From Bacillus sp. RAR_GA_16 (GTDB lineage: Bacteria > Bacillota > Bacilli > Bacillales > Guptibacillaceae), in the NCBI RefSeq assembly GCF_020165985.1, contig NZ_JAIUKZ010000002.1, positions 38,638 to 102,637 on the forward strand: DNA of 64,000 bases, written 5' to 3'. The translations under genes and the position numbers were made by a program. Below the pieces are notes generated by a model that saw only the letters and a program-made list of their open reading frames with translations, searched no databases and had not been told where the DNA came from. Shown piece after piece: positions 57,577-64,000 of this stretch (its first letter is position 1; each line of letters begins with the position of its first letter).

Positions 57577-58386
57577 ATGTATACCGATTATCATAATCAT
57601 CTTGAGAAAGGTACGTTAACTCTTGACTATTTAACCCAGTTTGTTGAGGAAGCAAAGCGAAAGAACGTAAGTCATTTTGGTATTTCTGAGCATGCTTATC
57701 ATTTCTATGAAACACAAAATATTTTAAGTAATCCATGGGTAAATGAACGTAGATGGTACCATATGGAGGATTATGTTCGTCTCTTTCAACAAGCAGAGGA
57801 CAAAGGCATGGATGTTAAAATGTCTATTGAAATGGATTACACCCCTGGGAAACATCATGAGATGAAAGAATTTATTTCTGGCTATAACTTTGATTATGTC
57901 ATTGGATCGATTCATTGGGTGGATGATTTTGGTATTGATTTAGCAGAATATCGTCATCTTTGGGACGAAAGGGATGTTAACACAGTCTACCGTAATTATT
58001 TTAACCAAGTCGTTACGCTAGCAGAATCCAATTTATTTGATATCGTTGGCCACCTTGACCTCGTAAAGATCTTTAAATATAAGCCAAAAAGTCGTGACTT
58101 TCTCCTCGAACAATATGATCGAGCAACAAATGCGTTATCTCAATCCAAAACATGTGTTGAAATTAGTACAGCAGGTTTGAGGAAGCCTGTAGGAGAGCTC
58201 TATCCAGATCCTGAGCTTTTGAAAATGTGCTATGAGAAGGATATTCCCATTGTTCTCTCATCAGACGCTCATGTTCCTACAGACGTAGGGGCAGATTATG
58301 ATCAAGCTATAGCTCTTGCGAGGTCAGTAGGCTATTCTAAGTTAATGACGTTTGAAAAAGGAGAACGAAAATCAATCTCTTTATAG
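57577..58386 (+). CDS. PHP-domain phosphatase, histidinol-phosphatase (HisJ) family
   Basis: This 269-aa PHP enzyme has metal ligands in DYHNHLEKG, GISEHAYHF, EMDYTPG, GSIHWV, GHLDLVKIF and SSDAHVPTDVG. It is similar to HisJ histidinol-phosphate phosphatase, but no his genes are nearby, so the true substrate could differ. It stands alone between two terminators. Confidence 0.85.
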   Translation: MYTDYHNHLEKGTLTLDYLTQFVEEAKRKNVSHFGISEHAYHFYETQNILSNPWVNERRWYHMEDYVRLFQQAEDKGMDVKMSIEMDYTPGKHHEMKEFISGYNFDYVIGSIHWVDDFGIDLAEYRHLWDERDVNTVYRNYFNQVVTLAESNLFDIVGHLDLVKIFKYKPKSRDFLLEQYDRATNALSQSKTCVEISTAGLRKPVGELYPDPELLKMCYEKDIPIVLSSDAHVPTDVGADYDQAIALARSVGYSKLMTFEKGERKSISL

Positions 58387-58431
58387 AAAAAAGGAACAAG
58401 AGAATCTATCCTCTTGTTCCTTTTTTCTGTT
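58386..58431. terminator. Bidirectional terminator between PHP gene and serA
   Basis: AAAAAAGGAACAAGAG/CTCTTGTTCCTTTTTT stem serves both convergent genes. Confidence 0.92.
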
Positions 58432-58432
58432 A

Positions 58433-60013
58433 TTAAACCCCACCAATTTGTTCAACCTTCACGATATCCTGTACGGATTCTAGCGTTTCCTCAATATTTT
58501 TCGGTAACGGTGCATCAAATGATAACATCATAATCGCTTCACCACCTGCGGTTTTTCTTCCTACTTGCATGGTGGCGATGTTGATTTCGTGTTCCCCAAG
58601 TACTTTCCCAACGTTACCAATAACTCCAGGGCGATCATTGTGTTGAATATAGAGAAGATGACCCTGAGGATGGAAGTCGATATCAAACCCATTTAACTGT
58701 GTAATTCGATCACCATATTCTTTAATATAAGTGCCTTGAAGAGAGAAGGCTTCTTTATCTCCTTTTACTGAAACCGAAATAAGGTTTGAGTATCCATGAG
58801 TTTCAGAACTGTGCTTTTCGCCATAAGTAATTCCTCTTTCTCTTGCGATTGAAGGCGCATTAACTTCATTTACTGTCGTGTCTAATCTTGACTTTAAAAA
58901 AGAGGCCATTAAGTTTCTAGTTAAAATAGCAGTATCCAATTCAGTCAGTTTACCTGCATAAGTCACTTCTACTAGATTCACCGCTGATTTCATGCATTGA
59001 GATAGAATGCTTCCCATTTTACGAGTAAGCTCATAATAAGGCTTGATTTTTTCATATTCTTCCTTAGAAAAACCTGGTAAGTTAATGGCGTTGCGAATTG
59101 GTTTTTCTTTTAGAAAATGGAGAACCTCATCTGCAACCTGAGCAGCAACGTTGAGCTGAGCTTCTTTAGTAGAAGCTCCCAAATGCGGAGTAGCAATGAC
59201 TTGATCATAACGAAGAAGTGGATGATCAGCCTCAGGTGGTTCAGCAACAAAAACATCTAGCGCCACACCACCAATGTGCCCTGAATCCAAATAGGGTATG
59301 AGGGCATGTTCATCGATAATACCACCACGTGCGCAGTTAATTAAGAATACCCCTTTTTTCGTTTTTGCGAGGGTTTCTTCGTTTAAAAGGCCGCGCGTTT
59401 TGTCTGTTAAAGGCGTGTGAACAGTTATGATATCCGCTACTTCAAGTAAATGGTCAAATTCAAGAGACTGAACATCTAACTTTTCTGCTCGATCATTTGT
59501 TAAGAATGGATCAAAAACCACAACGTCCATCCCAAATGCTCTTGCTCTTCTAGAAAGTTCAGTTCCGATACGGCCCATTCCAACAATTCCTAGGGTCTTT
59601 CCACTAAGTTCAGTACCAACGTATTGCTTTCTCATCCATTTTCCACTTTTTAAAGAAGAAGTTCCTTGTGGGATGTTACGAGCTAAAGAAGCCATCATAG
59701 CAAAGGTATGTTCTGTCGTAGAAATCGTATTTCCATCTGGAGCGTTTACAACAATCACGCCTCGTTTTGTTGCTGCATCAATATCAATGTTATCTACTCC
59801 TACGCCTGCTCTCGCTACAATCCTTAACGCTGGCATTTGGTCAAGCACTTCTGCGGTTACTTTTGTAGCGCTTCTGACAAGTAAAGCTTCATACTGATCA
59901 AGACGATCACTGTAATCATTTAAGGATCCAATGTCACATGTGAGAGTACTTTCATTTAACAGCGGCTGTAAACCATCTTCTTTAATACCATCAGTTACTA
60001 GAACGTAAGCCAA
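58433..60013 (-). CDS. D-3-phosphoglycerate dehydrogenase
   Basis: SerA (526 aa) starts serine synthesis by oxidising 3-phosphoglycerate. The NAD site is GIVGMGRIGTELSRRA, the substrate site includes ARAGVGVDNID and NCARGGIIDE, and the catalytic His is in ATPHLGASTKEAQ. A regulatory ACT domain ends the protein (HNDRPGVIGNVGKVLGEHEI). TTG 60011-60013 behind GGGAGTGGAG gives the family length. Confidence 0.94.
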   Translation of the reverse strand: MAYVLVTDGIKEDGLQPLLNESTLTCDIGSLNDYSDRLDQYEALLVRSATKVTAEVLDQMPALRIVARAGVGVDNIDIDAATKRGVIVVNAPDGNTISTTEHTFAMMASLARNIPQGTSSLKSGKWMRKQYVGTELSGKTLGIVGMGRIGTELSRRARAFGMDVVVFDPFLTNDRAEKLDVQSLEFDHLLEVADIITVHTPLTDKTRGLLNEETLAKTKKGVFLINCARGGIIDEHALIPYLDSGHIGGVALDVFVAEPPEADHPLLRYDQVIATPHLGASTKEAQLNVAAQVADEVLHFLKEKPIRNAINLPGFSKEEYEKIKPYYELTRKMGSILSQCMKSAVNLVEVTYAGKLTELDTAILTRNLMASFLKSRLDTTVNEVNAPSIARERGITYGEKHSSETHGYSNLISVSVKGDKEAFSLQGTYIKEYGDRITQLNGFDIDFHPQGHLLYIQHNDRPGVIGNVGKVLGEHEINIATMQVGRKTAGGEAIMMLSFDAPLPKNIEETLESVQDIVKVEQIGGV

Positions 60014-60069
60014 CTTCTCCACTCCCTTTTGTCTATCTCTTCGCATTTTTTAGAAAACTAATACTTTAC

Positions 60070-60098
60070 TTTTTATCATGAAAGCACTAAAGTGTCAA
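60070..60098 (-). promoter_or_regulatory. SigA promoter of serA
   Basis: On the minus strand TTGACA (60098-60093), a 17-base spacer and TAAAAA (60075-60070) lie about 55 bases before the serA start. Confidence 0.65.
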
Positions 60099-60135
60099 TT
60101 TCTGTAGCGATATTTCTTAAGAAAACGCACAAAAT

Positions 60136-60169
60136 AAAAAATCCCCGATTGAAATATCGGGGATTTCTA
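60136..60169 (-). terminator. Terminator of the ferredoxin gene
   Basis: Minus-strand stem AAATCCCCGAT/ATCGGGGATTT followed by a T run. Confidence 0.9.
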
Positions 60170-60176
60170 ACAGAAA

Positions 60177-60428
<252 letters not shown>

Positions 60429-60640
60429 TTAACCTCCTATTCAATACTTCTATATGCCTTTCATCGTCTTTTTATTCGTAAATGAAAGTTTTTAATAATC
60501 TTATTGTAAAGGTCATGCCTTGACTTTTCAATAGTTTAATCCTTTTATTAACACCTATTTGAGTCATTCCCGGTTTTAAAAGAAGTAAACTAATGAAAAA
60601 GTTTGATACAATAATGGAGAAGGAAAAAGGTGATGGATAC

Positions 60641-61690
60641 ATGCAATATTTTGACGTTGTGCTATTATATATTTTTGACCGGTTTAAGGGAGAACGTTCA
60701 CTATCAGCCGTTTACCATCTTCTCACTGGAAAGAAATCTTCTCAAACGATACAGGATAGTAAGCTTTTTAATATAGGGAAGTTCTTTGGGATATTAAAGA
60801 AATTAAAGCGTGATAAGCTTGAGCAACATGTGTTCTCCCTTCAAGAGGCTGGTTTCATTAAACCACATCAACATGAAGGCTACATGATTACTTCAAGTGG
60901 GAGAGAAGCATTAACTTCTTGCTTGGACACAAACCCTTTACCAGAATATTTATCAGGTTGGCAGTACCATCAGTTAAGTGATTTATATTGGCAGCGACTT
61001 AGTTTATTCGTCCAAAGTCTTTCTTATTCCATTCATGGTAACATGAGTTTCTATCCGATTAGTAAAGACGAAACAATTCAAATCTGGGTGAAAAAACATT
61101 TTCCAGAGACCAAAGAGAAGCGAGTGATCGTTGCAGAAAAGTTGTTTCATGAGATGCAAACGATTCTTAAAAAACTACCAGATGAGGACGCGCGTTTGTT
61201 CGTCATGAGACTTAGCGGCAGAGGAAGAACGGGTTTAACGATTAGCCAACTAGCGGACATGCAAAAGATTAGCTATGAAGAGACGTCGATACGTTTTCAA
61301 AGCGTCATTCATGCTTTTCTCAAGTTGATTCATCACCATTCATCGCAATCCCCTATTCTTGCATCAATGATAGAAGGAGGGGGCGGAGAGCTACCGTTAA
61401 CATTATCAACAAAGCAAACGTATAAGCTGTTAGAATCTGGTTTAACAATGGAACAAATCGCTGACATTCGCCGACTTAAAAGGAGTACGATCGAGGATCA
61501 TCTTGTGGAAATTGCGATTAATGTTCCCGAATTCTCTATTGATGCATTTGTAGACACAAGGGCTCAAGAGGAAATTCGGTTAGCTAGTCAAGAGATGAAT
61601 AGTCAGCGTTTAAAATTAATAAAGAACTATGTGAAAGATCAATATACCTATTTTGAAATCCGATTAACTCTTTGCAAAGAAGGGATTTAA
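60641..61690 (+). CDS. Helix-turn-helix protein YpbB
   Basis: This 349-aa protein has an N-terminal region like DNA-binding domains (LLYIFDRFKGERSLSAVYHLL) and a C-terminal RQC-like HTH (LLESGLTMEQIADIRRLKRSTIEDHL). B. subtilis YpbB is encoded just before RecQ-like RecS and is thought to act with it. ATG 60641 after AAAAAGG is preferred; it overlaps recS by one base. Confidence 0.88.
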   Translation: MQYFDVVLLYIFDRFKGERSLSAVYHLLTGKKSSQTIQDSKLFNIGKFFGILKKLKRDKLEQHVFSLQEAGFIKPHQHEGYMITSSGREALTSCLDTNPLPEYLSGWQYHQLSDLYWQRLSLFVQSLSYSIHGNMSFYPISKDETIQIWVKKHFPETKEKRVIVAEKLFHEMQTILKKLPDEDARLFVMRLSGRGRTGLTISQLADMQKISYEETSIRFQSVIHAFLKLIHHHSSQSPILASMIEGGGGELPLTLSTKQTYKLLESGLTMEQIADIRRLKRSTIEDHLVEIAINVPEFSIDAFVDTRAQEEIRLASQEMNSQRLKLIKNYVKDQYTYFEIRLTLCKEGI

Positions 61691-63228
61691 TGCCGTTAAC
61701 AGATTTATTATTTAAACATTTTGGCTATCGTGAGTTTCGCTTTGGCCAGGAACGAATTATTATGGACGTACTAAACAAAAAAGATGTTTTCGCTATGCTC
61801 CCAACAGGGGCAGGGAAGTCGCTATGTTATCAACTACCCTTTTATGCGGGGATTTCTCCCATTCTTATCGTTTCCCCGCTCGTATCATTAATGGAAGATC
61901 AAGTTCAGCAACTTAAAGCGCGAGGGGAAAAACGAGTTATCGCATTAAATGGTTTTTTAGAATTTGAAAAAAGAATGGATATTCTAAAGAATTTATCCTT
62001 CTATTCGTTTATCTTTGTCTCACCAGAAATTCTACAAAATAACTTTGTCTTTCAAGCATTAAAGAAGATAAACATTGAATTAATGGTGGTCGATGAAGCA
62101 CATTGTATCTCACAATGGGGCCACGACTTTAGAACGGATTATTTAAAGCTTGGCGAAATACGAGAAGCGTTAGGTAACCCGTCAATCCTTGCTCTTACAG
62201 CAACAGCTACTGAGGATGTTCGTCGTGATATTCTGCGTCAATTAAATATGAGCAATCCTGCTATTCACGTACATAGTGTTGATCGCCCTAATATTGCGAT
62301 TAAACTTGAAAAACATTCCTCTCTTGAAACAAAGATTCAGGCGGTTAAGAAATATGCACTTGAACTTCAAGGGCCAGGAATCATTTACTTCTCAAGTCGA
62401 AGCTGGGCAGATAAGTTAGCGAAAGTATTGAGGGATGAAGGGAGAGAATGTGCAGCGTATCATGCGGGAATGGAACAGGAAGATCGTCTTCTAATCCAAC
62501 AACAGTTTTTAAATGATGAACGATCGATTATTTGTTCTACCAATGCATTTGGTATGGGAATAAATAAAAGCAATGTCCGATTTGTGATTCATTTTCATCC
62601 CCCTTCTACAATTGAGAGCTATTTGCAAGAAATTGGTCGTGCAGGAAGAGATCAACTTTCATCCATCGCGATTCACTTGTATACAGACGAAGATGAGTTT
62701 TTACCACTTTCTTTTATTGATTCTGAACTCCCAAAGGAACAAGAAGTAAAAGAAGTGTTACGAGACTTTTCAGGTAGAGTCGGAACAGCATACTCTAGTT
62801 TTCAGCTTGAACGTGAAGGAAATCGGTTTGGTTTCACCGAAACGGCATGGCGTTATTTGCTTCATCAGTTAGAAGGGCTAGGAATTGTCCGTAATAAAGA
62901 GATTCAATCATTTGAAGTAGAGGTCAGTTTAAGGGAGATACAATCAATCACAGAACAACATCGAAAAGCAAAGCTTCTGAAATGGTTTCGATTTAAAAGC
63001 TGGCTAGAAGAAAAGCAGTGCAGAAGAAAAGGTTTATTAGAAAGGTTTGGAGAATCAAATCATCAGGTGGATTTCTGCTGTGATTATTGTGGGCTAAATC
63101 TTGAACGGTATAAAGGAAGTAAATCTCAATTAGAGCCTACCACTCAACATGTAGTGGATTGGGGAATTGAATTGAGCCGCTTGCTTACCGTAAGCAAGGA
63201 GGACCACGGTGAGAAATCGACAGGCTGA
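61690..63228 (+). CDS. RecQ-family ATP-dependent DNA helicase (RecS-like)
   Basis: This 512-aa helicase unwinds DNA 3'-5' in repair. Motifs: Walker A with Lys43 in LPTGAGKSLCYQLP, DEAH box VVDEAHCISQWGHDFRTDY, LTATATEDVR and QEIGRAGRDQLSS. The C-terminal zinc part shows KQCRR and FCCDYCGLN. It lacks an HRDC domain, as in RecS. ATG 61690 overlaps the ypbB stop. Confidence 0.92.
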   Translation: MPLTDLLFKHFGYREFRFGQERIIMDVLNKKDVFAMLPTGAGKSLCYQLPFYAGISPILIVSPLVSLMEDQVQQLKARGEKRVIALNGFLEFEKRMDILKNLSFYSFIFVSPEILQNNFVFQALKKINIELMVVDEAHCISQWGHDFRTDYLKLGEIREALGNPSILALTATATEDVRRDILRQLNMSNPAIHVHSVDRPNIAIKLEKHSSLETKIQAVKKYALELQGPGIIYFSSRSWADKLAKVLRDEGRECAAYHAGMEQEDRLLIQQQFLNDERSIICSTNAFGMGINKSNVRFVIHFHPPSTIESYLQEIGRAGRDQLSSIAIHLYTDEDEFLPLSFIDSELPKEQEVKEVLRDFSGRVGTAYSSFQLEREGNRFGFTETAWRYLLHQLEGLGIVRNKEIQSFEVEVSLREIQSITEQHRKAKLLKWFRFKSWLEEKQCRRKGLLERFGESNHQVDFCCDYCGLNLERYKGSKSQLEPTTQHVVDWGIELSRLLTVSKEDHGEKSTG

Positions 63229-63787
63229 AGCAGTGAAACAATTAACTGACCGAGAACTATTATTAAATGTTTATTTAACTCAGGGGATTTTGCTTCTTAT
63301 AGCAACATTAGTCGGTTCTTTTCTATTTCGAGATATTGTTTTTTTTCTGGGGTTAATTCAATTTTCCTGGATCGAGATCATCGTTTTAGGTGGAGGAACC
63401 GCCATTCTTGTTATTGCAATTGATCTCTTTCTTATGCATATACTCTCTGAAGAGATGTTAGATGATGGAGGAATTAATGAACGAATTTTTTCTCAACTTT
63501 CTGTTCTTCATATTTTTATACTGTCAGCTATTATTTCATTTAGTGAAGAACTGTTATTTCGAGGTGTCATTCAAACATATTTTGGGTTAATCCTTTCAAG
63601 TTTGTTATTTGCGTTTATACATGTTCGTTACCTTTCTAAACCTGTCTTATTTATCTCTGTGGTTGGCATTAGTTTTTTAATTGGTATCTTATATGAAGTA
63701 ACTGGAAACTTACTTTCAACGATCACAGCACATTTCTTAATTGATTTTATTATGGGTTGCTTCATAAAAAAGAAAGCACGTATGTAA
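63209..63787 (+). CDS. CPBP family intramembrane protease (YpbD-like)
   Basis: This 192-aa membrane protein has the CAAX-protease/Abi motifs EELLFRGVIQ (residues ~110), FAFIHVRYL and TAHFLIDF in adjoining helices. Substrates are unknown; B. subtilis YpbD is in the same place. GTG 63209 behind AAGGAGG overlaps recS by 20 bases. Confidence 0.88.
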   Translation: MRNRQAEAVKQLTDRELLLNVYLTQGILLLIATLVGSFLFRDIVFFLGLIQFSWIEIIVLGGGTAILVIAIDLFLMHILSEEMLDDGGINERIFSQLSVLHIFILSAIISFSEELLFRGVIQTYFGLILSSLLFAFIHVRYLSKPVLFISVVGISFLIGILYEVTGNLLSTITAHFLIDFIMGCFIKKKARM

Positions 63788-63810
63788 TTACATCATGAAA
63801 GGTGAGTTTA

Positions 63811-63996
63811 ATGAAAAGCGAAAGTCCTCTGCCTTCTAGAAAGGAATACCACCGAAATAAAAACACACAAAAAAAGCGGTCGCGACGTAAGAAAAGTGAA
63901 GAACGGGAACTCCCGTCCTTCACGCTAATTCGAATACTCGCTCTTCTTTTTATTGGGATGGTTTCTCTCTTCCTCTTATATTCCTACTTTCTTTGA
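63811..63996 (+). CDS. Small single-span membrane protein (YpbE N-terminus-like?)
   Basis: This 61-aa protein has a basic N-terminal half (KKRSRRKKSEERELPS) and one membrane helix (IRILALLFIGMVSLFLLYSYF) ending right at the stop. In B. subtilis a LysM protein YpbE with a basic start and one helix follows ypbD, so this could be a shortened version or a piece cut by a change near the window edge. ATG 63811 after AAGGTGAG. Confidence 0.6.
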   Translation: MKSESPLPSRKEYHRNKNTQKKRSRRKKSEERELPSFTLIRILALLFIGMVSLFLLYSYFL

Positions 63997-64000
63997 AATT

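Overview
The window is a stretch of chromosome from a low-GC, endospore-forming Bacillaceae bacterium. Spore genes (spoIIM, dacF-spoIIA-sigF, the spoVA operon, dacB-spmAB), Bacillus-type gene order, TTG/GTG starts behind strong AGGAGG sites, and a full resABCDE locus all point to this. The genus cannot be fixed from the sequence.

Layout. 1-261: the end of an IS256-family insertion sequence. 411-1793: a secreted, His-rich protein built of two ~175-residue repeats with an MPKTG-type wall-anchor end. 2009-9721: a cluster resembling E. coli ydjXYZ-ynjABCDEF (YnjB-like binding protein, two permeases, ATPase, TVP38 membrane protein, CDP-alcohol phosphatidyltransferase, MerA-like flavoenzyme, second FAD enzyme broken by a frameshift). 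10244-14533: bacillopeptidase F-like exoprotease. 14741-15800: PadR regulator, HesB-like protein, small membrane protein. 15855-19504: divergent HMG-CoA lyase and thiolase-scoA-scoB, an acetoacetate/leucine catabolic module with two CcpA (cre) boxes. 19596-25737: yqkF-type reductase, nicotinamidase-like hydrolase, mciZ, nudF, endonuclease Q, spoIIM (frameshifted), fur, yqzK, xerD. 25881-29228: nucleoside salvage (deoB, punA, pdp). 29381-37298: dacF, spoIIAA, spoIIAB, sigF, then spoVAA-AB-AC-AD-AEB-AEA-AF. 37351-38959: lysine riboswitch and lysA. 39048-43830: ppiB, then FMN riboswitch and ribD-ribE-ribBA-ribH, ribT. 43857-46243: ypuF, scpA, scpB, an unrecognised small gene. 46403-48046: bpsA-bpsB type III polyketide pair. 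48114-57395: dacB (frameshifted), spmA, spmB, rluB, resA-resB-resC, resD-resE. 57577-63996: PHP phosphatase, serA, fer, ypbB, recQ/recS, CPBP protease, small membrane protein.

The main unexpected signal is that all four broken genes (the FAD enzyme, spoIIM, spoVAF, dacB) are broken the same way: one extra A that makes GAATC where the family protein needs GATC. Removing that A restores family-like length and sequence each time. This pattern fits a systematic sequencing error at an adenine-methylated GATC site better than four independent mutations, and would imply a Dam/DpnII-like methyltransferase in the strain. Other points of interest are the uncharacterised Ynj-type cluster, the anchored His-rich repeat protein, mciZ, paired cre boxes, hairpins overlapping ribosome binding sites of yqzK and dacB, and a 24-bp perfect inverted repeat covering the end of sigF.
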